Below are positions 7,657 through 17,163 of a stretch of DNA of 45,203 nt, one piece after another. This DNA is from JANNAT01 sp031384605 (lineage in GTDB: Bacteria; Pseudomonadota; Alphaproteobacteria; Rhodobacterales; Rhodobacteraceae). Location: positions 1 through 45,203 of the forward strand of contig JANNAT010000092.1 of NCBI GenBank assembly GCA_031384605.1, given 5' to 3'. Position 1 is the stretch's first letter. Each line of letters opens with the position of its first letter. Below the pieces are notes generated by a model. That model did not search any database. It was not told the DNA's origin and was given only the letters and a program-made list of their open reading frames with translations. Position numbers and translations under genes: made by a program.

Positions 7657-8271
7657 ATGACTATATCAAAGCGTCTGTTCGATATCGGTCTTGCAACAGT
7701 ATTGCTGGTTGTTCTTTTGCCCGTTTTTCTGGGAATATCTATGTTGATTGCGGTGCTTGATGGTGCACCAATATTCTATCTTAACGCCCGGATGAGGACG
7801 GTTAACCAAGAATTTCGACTAATCAAATTTAGAACGATGCGCCCTGTTGACCATGATAGCGGCGTCTCTGGGGGGGACAAGCTAGGCCGGATCACCGGGC
7901 TGGGAAGTATTTTGCGTCGATCCCGCCTTGATGAAACACCGCAACTTTTGAATATTCTGCGTGGAGATATCAGTTTTGTCGGCCCCCGCCCGCCATTGCG
8001 CCAATATGTTGAACTGTTTCCTGATCTTTATGGCAGCGTTCTGAAATCGCTTCCCGGCGTAACTGGGTATGCCTCATTAAAGTTTCATCGGCACGAAGAA
8101 TGGCTACTTGGCAAGTGCCAGTCAACTGCGCAAACGAATGATGTCTATGCTCGCAGTTGCATCCCCCGAAAAGCCAAACTTGATCTAATGTATCAGCGCA
8201 ACCAAAGCCTATGCTTTGATTTGGTCATTTTGTGGCAAACCTTCGTCGATCGCTTGCGTCCGAACCGCTGA
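7657..8271 (+). CDS. Initiating sugar transferase (polyprenyl-phosphate glycosyl-1-phosphate transferase)
   Basis: This 204-residue protein is a short, single-membrane-segment member of the bacterial sugar transferase family. It shows KRLFDIGLATVLLVVLLPVF (membrane hairpin), the catalytic region LIKFRTMRP, RSRLDETPQLLNILRGDISF and the VGPRPP motif, then PGVTGYASLKFHRHEEWLL. It would transfer a sugar-1-phosphate from a UDP-sugar to undecaprenyl phosphate at the inner membrane and so start each repeat unit. This is the minimal PssY/PglC-like catalytic domain, without the four extra helices of WcaJ/WbaP. The start is one base after the upstream stop. Confidence 0.88.
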   Translation: MTISKRLFDIGLATVLLVVLLPVFLGISMLIAVLDGAPIFYLNARMRTVNQEFRLIKFRTMRPVDHDSGVSGGDKLGRITGLGSILRRSRLDETPQLLNILRGDISFVGPRPPLRQYVELFPDLYGSVLKSLPGVTGYASLKFHRHEEWLLGKCQSTAQTNDVYARSCIPRKAKLDLMYQRNQSLCFDLVILWQTFVDRLRPNR

Positions 8272-8277
8272 ACAACT

Positions 8278-9090
8278 ATGACGCACAACCACTCTTCCCT
8301 CTACACTGGCCCAAAATTGGCAGTTCTGGTTGTGCTTTATCATCCAGACGATAGCTTTATCAAACTGCACGACCATCTATTGCAATCGGGTCTCCAGACC
8401 TATGTTATTAACAATACTCCCGCGTTGATGCCACCGTTCATTGCCAATCGGCTTTGGGACGTGCCGTTTATCACGCTCCACAAGGGTCGTAACATTGGTC
8501 TTAGTCGGGCTTACAATCTTGCATTCGCGCAGGCCCGGGCAGACGGGTTTAGTCATGTCTTAATCTTTGATCAAGACACCCAGATTACCCAAGATAGTCT
8601 TTCATTTATAGCGGTGCAATTGGCTGCCAACCCAGCTGTTGGGATGTTGAATTTCAGCCAGCATCACCCGGACCTCGCAGGTCGGTGTCAAAAACGGCTA
8701 TTGGTGATAAACAGCGCCACGATTTTCAACCTTGAAGTTCATCGTGCGGTGGGTGGATTTGACGAGACCTATTTCGTCGATTGTGTTGACTATGGCTATT
8801 GTTTGCGCTGCCTAGTTGCGCAAAAAGAGGTCTGGCAAATAGCGGGCACCCCGGGGCTTGACCATTTGACTGGCCAACCTGGGCGAGCGGTTAAGTTTTT
8901 CGGCAAAACCTTATATGCACGTGACTATGGTGCGCGGCGAAACCGAGATATCTTTTGGGGCCATCTGCGGCTTTTGTCCGCCGGTCTTGCCAGCTTGCAG
9001 CTGAAATGGTCAATCGCAATCTTGCGCAGTTTGCTGATTTTCATCATTGGCAGGGGTATCACGTTTGTTTTGCGGTACAAGAAAGGTTAA
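8278..9090 (+). CDS. Glycosyltransferase family 2 (rhamnosyltransferase-like)
   Basis: This 270-residue GT-A enzyme starts KLAVLVVLYHPDDSF, continues with LHKGRNIGLSRAYNLAF (73-86), and has the acidic metal-binding segment FDQDTQI at 97-103. It also shows VINSATIFNLEVHRAVGGFDETYFVDCVDYGYCLR, a pattern of the rhamnosyltransferase-like GT2 subgroup. A hydrophobic segment near the C-terminus (SLLIFIIGRGITFVL) may attach it to the membrane. It probably adds a residue to the lipid-linked repeat. It starts 6 bases after the sugar transferase stop and is followed after two bases by the next gene. Donor sugar is unknown. Confidence 0.85.
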   Translation: MTHNHSSLYTGPKLAVLVVLYHPDDSFIKLHDHLLQSGLQTYVINNTPALMPPFIANRLWDVPFITLHKGRNIGLSRAYNLAFAQARADGFSHVLIFDQDTQITQDSLSFIAVQLAANPAVGMLNFSQHHPDLAGRCQKRLLVINSATIFNLEVHRAVGGFDETYFVDCVDYGYCLRCLVAQKEVWQIAGTPGLDHLTGQPGRAVKFFGKTLYARDYGARRNRDIFWGHLRLLSAGLASLQLKWSIAILRSLLIFIIGRGITFVLRYKKG

Positions 9091-9092
9091 GC

Positions 9093-10295
9093 ATGAACCA
9101 ACTTCCAACGCTGTTTACGGTCTGTAATTTTGCCTATCTGCCGAAGGCTCTTACGTTAGCGGAAAGTTTGTTTGACAGCAATTCGCGGGTTCTGAACATT
9201 GTCATCATCGACGGCATCCCTGACACCAAGATCGTAGTGGCTTACGCAGTGATTCACTATATCGAGGATTTCGAAATTCCGGGCTTTGCAAATCTTGCTT
9301 TTCAATATGATATCATCGAACTTAGCACGGCTGTAAAACCTTTTTTGGCCACTTACTTTCTGCGCCAAAGCCCCTCGGTAATCTTTCTTGATCCCGATAC
9401 TTATGTCATTGGCGAGATTTCTACAGTTCTGGAAGAGTTAGGCGAAAGCGCGGTTTTGCTAACCCCACATTATACCAAGCCACAACCCCGCACTGCGACT
9501 GAATCAGACTTAGCAATGTCTAGATTCGGATCGTTCAACTTGGGTTTTTTTGCAGTCCGCCATTGCGCAGAGGCTTTTGATTTCTTGAATTGGTGGGATG
9601 CACGATGTCAAGATTTCTGTTTCATGGAAAGCCAATTTGGACTTTCAACAGATCAAAAATGGGTGGCAATTGCGCCATGCTTTTTTCCGAACTTAAAGGT
9701 GTCATTTCATCTTGGATTAAATGTCGCCCCATGGAATTCCTTTGAGCGAAAACTTACAAAAACTGATGATGGGTATGTTTTAAACGATAAGTTCCCGCTG
9801 ATTTTCTATCACTTTAGCAACTTTGATCCCAATGATTTGGATTATCGAAACAAGCGTGCATCGACCGAAAACAATGCGCCCGATTTGGCTTTGCTTTACC
9901 TTGCATCACAGTATCACGCCGCTATTCTTGCAAAAATTAACTTGCCGCATGTTAGGTATAAATTTGATTACTTTATGGGTGAAAACTATATTTCTCCATC
10001 TTTGCGTCGTGCCTTTTATGCAGTGAAAGGTGATTTAGCTTTGGAAAGTGATCCTTTCACAAGTGAAAAAGTTTATAAATTTGCTAAGAAGAACGCGCTT
10101 CTGCAACGAAGCAACAAACCCTATAAGCAGATAGGATTGCGCAGTATTAGCAAGAAATCTGTCACCATTAATCTTATTTTTCGTTTGATGAGGCTGATTC
10201 TGCGGATTGCTGGACCGAATAAATTCTTTGATTTTAGCAGATTGCTGGTTTTTCTGTCGCTATATTGGAAGAATAAAGAACTATGGCGGCCATGA
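9093..10295 (+). CDS. Putative glycosyltransferase, GT8/GT-A-like
   Basis: This 400-residue protein begins LPTLFTVCNFAYLPKALTLAESL, the layout of nucleotide-diphospho-sugar transferases of the GT8 type. SVIFLDPDTYV (95-105) contains a DPD metal-binding motif. The segment LGFFAVRH and later STDQKWVAIAPCFFPNLKV resemble substrate-binding loops seen in uncharacterised surface-polysaccharide transferases. The C-terminal 90 residues are basic and may contact membrane. I chose the ATG at 9093, two bases after the upstream stop; an upstream in-frame ATG lies inside the preceding gene. Family is inferred; donor unknown. Confidence 0.7.
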   Translation: MNQLPTLFTVCNFAYLPKALTLAESLFDSNSRVLNIVIIDGIPDTKIVVAYAVIHYIEDFEIPGFANLAFQYDIIELSTAVKPFLATYFLRQSPSVIFLDPDTYVIGEISTVLEELGESAVLLTPHYTKPQPRTATESDLAMSRFGSFNLGFFAVRHCAEAFDFLNWWDARCQDFCFMESQFGLSTDQKWVAIAPCFFPNLKVSFHLGLNVAPWNSFERKLTKTDDGYVLNDKFPLIFYHFSNFDPNDLDYRNKRASTENNAPDLALLYLASQYHAAILAKINLPHVRYKFDYFMGENYISPSLRRAFYAVKGDLALESDPFTSEKVYKFAKKNALLQRSNKPYKQIGLRSISKKSVTINLIFRLMRLILRIAGPNKFFDFSRLLVFLSLYWKNKELWRP

Positions 10296-11407
10296 AACAA
10301 TCCAAATCCGGTTTGCGTATTTTATACGTGGTGACCCAATTTGCTGATGAAGACTCAAATTCAACGGGGTATCTTTGGTGGCTGTTGATCCAAAGCGCCA
10401 AGACGTCTGGAGTTGCTGTGCACTTGATCACACCGCGTACCGATTTCCCCCGTTGGATGCCAAAAGTACTTGTCAAGATCGTGGCCACGGCCGCATTGAT
10501 AACGGAATGTCTTTGGCGACTGCCACGCCATAGCACCGTGCTTTGCGCTACCAATCCTGCCTTTTTGCCGTTGGCAATATCGATGGTGCAAAGGATCAAG
10601 CAGGCGAAGGTTTATGTCCTTATTCATGATCTATTCCCTATGAATACTGTCCAAGCAGGTTTGATGGCGGAAAAAGGCCTGGCGTTTCGCGTGTTGCTTG
10701 CCTTGTTTACGGCAGCGTATCGGCGGTGTGCAGGCGTGATTGTCATCGGGCGCGACATGCAGCAAGTGGTGGCTGTGCAGCTTGGCGCGCGAGTTCCGGT
10801 TTTATATGTGCCCAACTGGGTGCCGGCACCGACATCGGAAATCGCGCGCGTCAAACCCTTGGGCAGCCTGTGTCGGTTTCAGTATTTTGGCAATCTGGGC
10901 GTATTGCAGGGACTGGACTTTGTGTTAGAGGGCGTCGCAAAATCAAAAGCCAAAAATGCGCGTTTTGAATTCATCGGCGCAGGAGCCGCGCAGGCGGCGG
11001 TTGCCGCCCACCCCATCCTGTCTTTGGACGACCGCGTGACGTTGCGCGCCGGGGTAGCGTTTCGCGACCGTAACAGCATTTTAGCCGATTGTGATGTCTC
11101 CTTGGTCACTTTACGCCCGCAAATGTATGGGCTGGCCGTGCCAAGCAAGGCTTATTTCAGTTTGGCGCATGGCATTCCCTTTCTTTACATGGGCGATCCA
11201 GACAGTGAACTTCATCTGACACTGTGCGATCATCCGTCTTTGGGGTGGTTCGTGCCTGCGGGCAAGGCGCAAGACTTGGCTGATCAAATTGACCGGATCT
11301 GTTTAACTCCACCTGACTCTTTCTTGTCGGTAGAAGCCTCGGGTCTGTTGCTGGCTATTCACCCCGATCAGGCGCGTCGCAAGATTATGCGCTTTATCGG
11401 TATGTAG
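10283..11407 (+). CDS. Glycosyltransferase family 4 (WcaI/WbuB-like)
   Basis: This 374-residue GT-B protein shows an N-terminal acceptor domain LRILYVVTQFADEDSNSTGY, a central VYVLIHDLFPMNTVQ, and a C-terminal donor domain with FQYFGNLGVLQGLDFVLEGV and GLAVPSKAYFSLAHGIPFLY near residue 280. WbuB-type enzymes with this layout often transfer L-FucNAc, which fits the capE-capF-capG genes of the locus, but that link is inference. The start overlaps the upstream gene (13 bases, or 4 bases as ATGA if the ATG at 10292 is used). GC content rises here relative to the flanking polymerase gene. Confidence 0.8.
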   Translation: MAAMKQSKSGLRILYVVTQFADEDSNSTGYLWWLLIQSAKTSGVAVHLITPRTDFPRWMPKVLVKIVATAALITECLWRLPRHSTVLCATNPAFLPLAISMVQRIKQAKVYVLIHDLFPMNTVQAGLMAEKGLAFRVLLALFTAAYRRCAGVIVIGRDMQQVVAVQLGARVPVLYVPNWVPAPTSEIARVKPLGSLCRFQYFGNLGVLQGLDFVLEGVAKSKAKNARFEFIGAGAAQAAVAAHPILSLDDRVTLRAGVAFRDRNSILADCDVSLVTLRPQMYGLAVPSKAYFSLAHGIPFLYMGDPDSELHLTLCDHPSLGWFVPAGKAQDLADQIDRICLTPPDSFLSVEASGLLLAIHPDQARRKIMRFIGM

Positions 11408-11474
11408 ACACGAATTAGAACCCATCACTTCAACGGCCAGCGTGATATGGCGCAAACCCACTAAAAGGACCATT

Positions 11475-12668
11475 ATGGCACGTCGCAGGTTCATTGCCCT
11501 GTTCGCAAGCAACTTGTTATCGTTGCCGCTGAACCTTGTGATCTCGGCGTTGTTGCTGCGCTATCTGGGGGTTGCGGCGTTTGGCCAGATTGCATGGATA
11601 TCAGCAATATTGCTTTTACTGGGTAATATTGTTCTGGAAACGATGCAAAGCTTTACTTTGGCGGGGCCACGGCGCACCGATCTGATCCGGCAAATTTCCA
11701 GTAAACTCCATATGGTGTTAGGTCTGGCAGGGGTGATCATTTTACAATCAGGGTGGATTATATGGGGGGCCGCCCTTTATCCTTTCGCAAACATTGTCGT
11801 TGTTAGTGTCGTTTTGATTGCCACGATGGGCGTTATCGGCGTGATCTGGGCGGAATTGCGCAATCGTGATGACTATCTTGTGCCCAATCTAATCAACCGT
11901 CTCTTGCAGGCTGTGGTGCTGGTTCTGGGCTGCGTTCTGCTGCATGTCTGGGCTTTGTTGACCGTCGCCTCGACTTTGGGGCTTTATGCACTGGCAAGCA
12001 CAGTGACGCTGTTTACTTTGGTCGTCTATTTGCCGCCGGCTGCAAACGCGGAACGTTGGGTGCCGACGCGAAGGGTGTTCAGTTATTTCAAAGATAATGC
12101 GATCACCATGTCGGCACCACAGATAGCGTTGATTTTACCCGGTTTTTTCGTAGCCGCCGAGGTTTTGGCAGTGTTACGCGTGGCCTTGCAGATGGCCAAC
12201 CTTAGCCTGTTGTTGCCGACATCGCTGTATTACATATATGTGCCGCGGCTGGTGCAATCGTACAAATCGCGGCTGCCTGATTATCACACCGCCATGCGAT
12301 TTGTGCGGCTGTGGGGGACAGTGTCTTTGTTGTTTGCGATTGTTGCGGCGATAATCCTGCATCGTGTTGTCGAGTTTGTTTTTCCGGGTGTAGATATGAC
12401 ATTGACCTATCAGGTCTTTTTGGTGGTGTCTTTGGGCAACCTGCTGGCCACCGCCCTTGGGCCCACCAATCACGTGCTGTCATTGACCGGTCAGGTAGAA
12501 TTCAACTTTCGCCTGACGCTGGTGACTGTGGGCTGCCTGATCGTAGGAGGAGGCTTTGTGATGGCAGTTGGGTTGAACATTCTGTATTTTATCGGGTTGA
12601 CCGCGGTGACGACAATAGTTGTGAAGGTTGTGGCATTTAGGGCTTTGAATACAGCGTTGGGGGTCTAA
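11475..12668 (+). CDS. Wzx-type polysaccharide flippase
   Basis: This 397-residue, very hydrophobic protein has about a dozen predicted membrane segments, beginning RRRFIALFASNLLSLPLNLV and ISALLLRYLGVAAFGQIAWI, typical of the polysaccharide-transport/MATE-like superfamily. It would flip the undecaprenyl-linked repeat unit across the inner membrane. The start ATG at 11475 is preceded by AAAGGA. It lies between the last glycosyltransferase and the polymerase gene, as in Wzx/Wzy loci. The name Wzx is given by context and topology rather than by a diagnostic motif. Confidence 0.8.
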   Translation: MARRRFIALFASNLLSLPLNLVISALLLRYLGVAAFGQIAWISAILLLLGNIVLETMQSFTLAGPRRTDLIRQISSKLHMVLGLAGVIILQSGWIIWGAALYPFANIVVVSVVLIATMGVIGVIWAELRNRDDYLVPNLINRLLQAVVLVLGCVLLHVWALLTVASTLGLYALASTVTLFTLVVYLPPAANAERWVPTRRVFSYFKDNAITMSAPQIALILPGFFVAAEVLAVLRVALQMANLSLLLPTSLYYIYVPRLVQSYKSRLPDYHTAMRFVRLWGTVSLLFAIVAAIILHRVVEFVFPGVDMTLTYQVFLVVSLGNLLATALGPTNHVLSLTGQVEFNFRLTLVTVGCLIVGGGFVMAVGLNILYFIGLTAVTTIVVKVVAFRALNTALGV

Positions 12669-12671
12669 GAA

Positions 12672-13799
12672 ATGGGAGAAATATTGTTTCTGATGGCTGG
12701 TGCGGGCCCGCTCATGTTGTCACTGACGGCTCGACTTGCAGGATACAAGCTGCAACGCACTTATTTAAACATAACATTGATAATACTTACGTTGTTTGCT
12801 GCCTTAAGATTTCAATCTGGCAGTGATTGGCCTGGATATGAACTATTCTTTGATCTAGTTAATCTTGAAATAAGTATTATAAGTCACCTCAAATATGCCA
12901 GTGATATTGAAATAGAAATTGGGTATTATGTTTTAATGCGATCCGTTAAAGCACTGAATGGAAGTTATTATCATGTTCTGGCTATATGCTCAGTAATAAG
13001 TGGCATATCAGTTTATTATTTGTATCGACCCATCAAGGAAAATACTGATTTTGCCATTGTTTCATATTTAGGGTATGCGTACTTACTCCTTGGATTTGAG
13101 CAGGCGAGACAAAGTATGGGCCTCGCCTTTGTTCTCTTTGGGATTGCCTTTTACTTAAAAAACGATAAAAGTATTATCTGGTTATTTATTATTGCTTCCT
13201 TGGGAGTTTTATTTCAATACTCGGTTGCAATTTATATATTTTGCGCTGTTATTTCATATTTAGTGACGCGATTCCCACGTATTGGGCGAGCCACATTGAC
13301 AATATTCTTTCTGATTGCTTTGTTGATAAGAAACTCTAACGTTAATCTTTTTCAATTCTTCATGCTTGCTGCATTTAACGATACCCTTGTTTCAAAAGTT
13401 AATATTTACGAAGCTGCCCCAACAACAACTAGTGTGTTGAATTCAATCTTCAGCGTTTTTATACTACTCAATGCAATTCTTATTTACAAAAATGCGAAAT
13501 ATCAGGATAATTTCCGCCTCAAGTTTCTCTTTAATTTAACTGCATTTACGCTTTACTTATCGTTCTTAGTTGTTTTTATTTTACCGAGTTTTTATTATTT
13601 CTACTCGCGGATCTACACTTTGGGTAGTCTCCTTCTGCCACTCACGTTCTTCTTTTTAACAAGCCAAAAGAAATCTTTGATATACACTGGATTTCTAGTT
13701 GCGAATTATGTTGCTCTTTCCCTTACGTACTTCAGAATAATTTTTACCTACTCGGAGCAATACCTGCCTTATACTCCTTGGTTGTTTAAGGACTTCTAG
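12672..13799 (+). CDS. EpsG/Wzy-like polysaccharide polymerase
   Basis: This 375-residue membrane protein has around ten hydrophobic helices. After the first helices comes LFAALRFQSGSDWPGYELFF, the R-x-G-x-D-W-x-x-Y pattern of EpsG-family polymerases near residues 45-62. Such proteins join flipped repeat units on the periplasmic face. It starts 3 bases after the flippase gene. The gene is the most AT-rich of the window, which is common for Wzy genes and suggests recent transfer. It ends 17 bases before the converging capG stop. Substrate linkage cannot be predicted. Confidence 0.75.
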   Translation: MGEILFLMAGAGPLMLSLTARLAGYKLQRTYLNITLIILTLFAALRFQSGSDWPGYELFFDLVNLEISIISHLKYASDIEIEIGYYVLMRSVKALNGSYYHVLAICSVISGISVYYLYRPIKENTDFAIVSYLGYAYLLLGFEQARQSMGLAFVLFGIAFYLKNDKSIIWLFIIASLGVLFQYSVAIYIFCAVISYLVTRFPRIGRATLTIFFLIALLIRNSNVNLFQFFMLAAFNDTLVSKVNIYEAAPTTTSVLNSIFSVFILLNAILIYKNAKYQDNFRLKFLFNLTAFTLYLSFLVVFILPSFYYFYSRIYTLGSLLLPLTFFFLTSQKKSLIYTGFLVANYVALSLTYFRIIFTYSEQYLPYTPWLFKDF

Positions 13800-13816
13800 G
13801 ATGTTTCACACTCCCC

Positions 13817-14971
13817 CTACCCCAAATCATTAACCCTAATCCCGTCCCATCCGTTCGACAGTTTTGCTGTGCCCAAAATCAACCCCAGCACCCGTTCTGA
13901 GGTATTGTCGATGGCATACTCGGCCGGCACCGGATTGGCGCGGCCCTTCAATTTGCGGTCGGCAAACAGCCGCGTCACTGCGTCAATTCCGTTCAAAATA
14001 GTATCACGGTCAAGCCCGGTCATCAGTATACACCCCACGTCCAGCCCTTCGGGCCGTTCTATCGCGTCGCGCGGGGTGATCGCCGGAAATCCCAGAATGG
14101 CGCTTTCTTCGGCGATCGTACCCGAATCTGATATCGCACAAAACGCGTTCATTTGCAGGTTGTTATAGTCGTGAAAGCCAAACGGTTTCATGTATTGAAC
14201 CCGTAAATCAAGGGGCACCTCGGCAAGCGCCGATAGACGTTTGCGCGTGCGGGGGTGGGTTGAAACGATCACCGGCAGATCATACCGCTGCGCCACCGCA
14301 TTCAGCGTTTCGGCCAAAGACCGCAGCCGAGAAGAGCTGTCAACATTCTCTTCGCGGTGCAGGGAAACAATGAAATACCCCTGCGGTTTCAATTCCAGCC
14401 GGGACAGAACATCAGATGCATCTATCTGCGCACGGTAATGGTCCAGCACTTCGCGCATCGGTGATCCGGTCAGATAAATCCGGCGGTGCTGCAGCCCTTC
14501 AGACAACAAGTGCCTGCGCGCGTGTTCGGTATAAACAAGATTGAAATCCGCAATGTGATCCACCAGTTTGCGGTTGGTTTCTTCGGGCACATTGCGGTCA
14601 TAAGACCGGTTTCCCGCCTCCATATGATAGACCGGCACTTTCAGCCGCCGCGCCATTATTGCCGAGATTGCCGAATTGGTATCACCCAGAACCACAACGG
14701 CATCGGGGCGTTCAGCCAGGATCACCCGTTCACTTTCAATCAGGATTTTGCCCATCGTCTGGCCGAGGGTGCCACCACCGGTGCCCAAAAAATGGTCGGG
14801 GCGGCGTACATCCAAATCTTTGAAAAACACCTCATTCAGTTCATAATCCCAATTCTGCCCGGTATGCACGATCACTTGTTGCGTGAAATCATCAAGCCGC
14901 GCCATTACCCGCGACAAGCGGATAATTTCCGGTCTAGTGCCAAGGATGGTCATCACTTTCAGTTTGGTCAT
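13817..14971 (-). CDS. capG: UDP-N-acetylglucosamine 2-epimerase family, UDP-L-FucNAc synthase (CapG/WbjD/FnlC)
   Basis: This 384-residue non-hydrolysing 2-epimerase begins LKVMTILGTRPEIIRL, has HTGQNWDYELNEVFF, the active-site region HMEAGNRSYDRNVPEETNRK, and VSLHREENVD and SDSGTIAEESAILG at the UDP-binding site. In the CapE-CapF-CapG pathway this enzyme converts UDP-N-acetyl-L-pneumosamine to UDP-N-acetyl-L-fucosamine; the adjacent capF and capE support this over the ManNAc-forming WecB role. The start ATG at 14971 lies 4 bases after the capF stop. The gene converges with the polymerase gene. Confidence 0.88.
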   Translation of the reverse strand: MTKLKVMTILGTRPEIIRLSRVMARLDDFTQQVIVHTGQNWDYELNEVFFKDLDVRRPDHFLGTGGGTLGQTMGKILIESERVILAERPDAVVVLGDTNSAISAIMARRLKVPVYHMEAGNRSYDRNVPEETNRKLVDHIADFNLVYTEHARRHLLSEGLQHRRIYLTGSPMREVLDHYRAQIDASDVLSRLELKPQGYFIVSLHREENVDSSSRLRSLAETLNAVAQRYDLPVIVSTHPRTRKRLSALAEVPLDLRVQYMKPFGFHDYNNLQMNAFCAISDSGTIAEESAILGFPAITPRDAIERPEGLDVGCILMTGLDRDTILNGIDAVTRLFADRKLKGRANPVPAEYAIDNTSERVLGLILGTAKLSNGWDGIRVNDLG

Positions 14972-14975
14972 GGTC

Positions 14976-16100
14976 TCAGGCCTTTTGCACAGGATCGGCA
15001 TAAGTATCTGGCGCGGCGGGGTTAAACAGATCATGCGTCCAGAATAGGGTCAACAACGGCGTATCGCCGATATTGGTGATGTTATGGGTATGCAGGGTTG
15101 GCATATCAATGGGCGCAGGTTGATCGCCGCTGACCCGGTATTCCCAGACGGGCCCGCCCAGAACACGGCGGATGCGAATGATCGCCTCGCCCTGCAGCAC
15201 CAAAAACCGTTCCACTTTGCGCAAGTGAAAATGGTCCCCTCGCGTGATACCTGGCTTTGTCCAACTGACAAAGCTTTGCCCCCCGCCGCCACCCTTGACC
15301 GCCTCAAACAAGCTGCCCCGTGGGTCGGTGTGAAGTGTCAGTGCGCGCGGAAAGCCCGAAGGATAAAGCGCTGCGCGATAGGTGTTGAACAAGGCAAGAT
15401 CAAAGCTGTCGCTAAGGTCAGGAAAGATATTTGCCTGATAGTTGTTGTGAAAGTTTGTAAGACGGTCGAACAGAGCAGCCACGCTTATCGGGCGCGCCTC
15501 GGGCGCAAGATCGCCGGATCGGCGGGAAAGGCCCGCGGCAATCGCAGCGTCAGCCGCAGCACCCGCATGCAGCAATGCCACATGCCCATCAGGGTTCATA
15601 TGTGGAAGTTGTCCTGCGATAACCGCTTCGACAAAAGTGGCGGTTACGTTATTGTATCGCGGCCGGGCACATTCGCCAAAGATATGCGGCAAGATCAGAT
15701 TGGTAAAGCCACCGCCCAAGGCAGACAATTTTTCCGCCGCCAAGCGCTTGGATCGGCCATAGGGTGTGTCAGATTGGGCATGAGTGGAATTTGCATAAAC
15801 GATATGGGGTGTCGCATTTACCGCACGGCACGCTGACACCAATTCAGCGGCAATCGCGATATTGCCCTGTTCGACTTCATCGTCAGCGCCACGATTTACG
15901 CCAGCGAAATGCAGCACAACATCAGCACCAATCAGTGCCTGGCGCAACCTGCCGCCATCTTCAAAACCGGCATGGTCTAAAGCAGCAATCTCATAGGGAG
16001 CGGTCTTTCCTTTGAACTGCGCGGAGCAGTTTTCGGAATGCAAACGCGCGGCTGTGTGCCATCCGATCAACCCACCTGCACCAGTGATCAATATTTTCAT
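14976..16100 (-). CDS. capF: Bifunctional UDP-sugar 3-epimerase/4-reductase (CapF/WbjC/FnlB)
   Basis: This 374-residue two-domain enzyme. The N-terminal SDR part has ILITGAGGLIGWHTAARL and the Y..K pair in SDTPYGRSKRLAAEKL. The C-terminal part (about 250-374) is a cupin with TKPGITRGDHFHLRKVERFL and VLQGEAIIRIR, whose histidines bind metal. In the UDP-L-FucNAc pathway the cupin epimerises C3 and the SDR reduces C4 with NADPH. Length and domain order match CapF exactly. It sits between capE and capG with very short gaps, consistent with one operon. Confidence 0.9.
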   Translation of the reverse strand: MKILITGAGGLIGWHTAARLHSENCSAQFKGKTAPYEIAALDHAGFEDGGRLRQALIGADVVLHFAGVNRGADDEVEQGNIAIAAELVSACRAVNATPHIVYANSTHAQSDTPYGRSKRLAAEKLSALGGGFTNLILPHIFGECARPRYNNVTATFVEAVIAGQLPHMNPDGHVALLHAGAAADAAIAAGLSRRSGDLAPEARPISVAALFDRLTNFHNNYQANIFPDLSDSFDLALFNTYRAALYPSGFPRALTLHTDPRGSLFEAVKGGGGGQSFVSWTKPGITRGDHFHLRKVERFLVLQGEAIIRIRRVLGGPVWEYRVSGDQPAPIDMPTLHTHNITNIGDTPLLTLFWTHDLFNPAAPDTYADPVQKA

Positions 16101-16115
16101 AAATGCTTCCTGATT

Positions 16116-17141
16116 TCAGGTCCGGCCCTTGGCCGCTACTGCCGCACGCACTTCGGCAAGCGACATCAGCAACGCCTTTACGCCCAAAACATCCAGACGC
16201 GCGGTGTTGTGCGAATGATAATCCTCATACTCGGCAACACGGGTATCGCCTTCGCTGAAATAAGCCTTATAGTTCAAGTCCCGTTTGTCCATAACGATGC
16301 GGTAGTAGTTACCCATATCTTCGCTTTGCGCCAACTCCTGACCGCTGGCCAGTGTTTCATAAAGCTTTTCCGCATGCCGCCTGCCAATCACTTCGACCGG
16401 GTGATCGGGCACATCAAACAAGTCTTTCAGTGCAGTTACCAAATCATCTATCGTCGAAGCCGGGGCTTTGCGAATGAACAAATCGCCTTGCCGTGCATTT
16501 TCAAACGCGTGATGCACTAAGGCGACCGAGTCGCGTAAAGGCATCAAAAAGCGCGTCATCTGTGGTTCTGTAATTGTGATGGGCGATGCATTCTTGATCT
16601 GGCGGACAAACAAAGGAAGAGCTGACCCGCGCGAATACATAACGTTACCATAACGCACGATCGATATTGTTGTCGGCGAATCCCTTCCTAGGCTGCGCGC
16701 CAATGACTGGGCCAATTTTTCCATCAAGGCCTTGGATATTCCCATAGCATTTATGGGAAACACCGCCTTGTCGGTCGACAGACATACTACAGACCGCACC
16801 CCCGCAGCAACGCTGGCCCGCAACACATTTTCTGAACCCATTACATTGGTGCGGACTGCTTCCATCGGAAAAAATTCGCAAGACGGCACTTGTTTCAACG
16901 CTGCTGCATGAAACACACAAGTCACCCCCGCCACCGCACGATCAACGCTTTCGCGGTCTCGGATATCGCCAATGTAGAACCGAACGCGGGAATCGCGCAG
17001 GTCATTTCGCAACGCGTCTTGTTTTTCTTCGTCGCGACTAAGTACCCGCACTTCGTCTGCGCCTCGGTCCAAAAGATCGCGCAACATTGTTTTGCCGAAT
17101 GATCCGGTGCCGCCGGTTATCAAGACCTTGTTAAGCGCCAA
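16116..17141 (-). CDS. capE: UDP-GlcNAc 4,6-dehydratase/5-epimerase (CapE/WbjB/FnlA)
   Basis: This enzyme of about 341 residues has KVLITGGTGSFGKTMLRDLL at its N-terminus. The catalytic region reads STDKAVFPINAMGISKALME, where Met replaces the usual SDR Tyr, a known feature of CapE-type inverting dehydratases; the Lys of TDKA is also kept. It starts the UDP-L-FucNAc pathway from UDP-GlcNAc. No ATG fits. I propose TTG at 17141 because AGAGGA lies 9 bases upstream and the product then begins two residues before LNKVLITGG, the usual family start. It lies 22 bases after the capI-like stop. Confidence 0.88.
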   Translation of the reverse strand: MALNKVLITGGTGSFGKTMLRDLLDRGADEVRVLSRDEEKQDALRNDLRDSRVRFYIGDIRDRESVDRAVAGVTCVFHAAALKQVPSCEFFPMEAVRTNVMGSENVLRASVAAGVRSVVCLSTDKAVFPINAMGISKALMEKLAQSLARSLGRDSPTTISIVRYGNVMYSRGSALPLFVRQIKNASPITITEPQMTRFLMPLRDSVALVHHAFENARQGDLFIRKAPASTIDDLVTALKDLFDVPDHPVEVIGRRHAEKLYETLASGQELAQSEDMGNYYRIVMDKRDLNYKAYFSEGDTRVAEYEDYHSHNTARLDVLGVKALLMSLAEVRAAVAAKGRT

Positions 17142-17163
17142 TTCAAATGATCCTCTTTTTCTA

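Noticed and set aside
8955..9092. Longer N-terminus for the GT8-like protein
   Set aside because: It would overlap the preceding transferase by 136 bases; the ATG at 9093 two bases after that gene's stop begins the family-like sequence.
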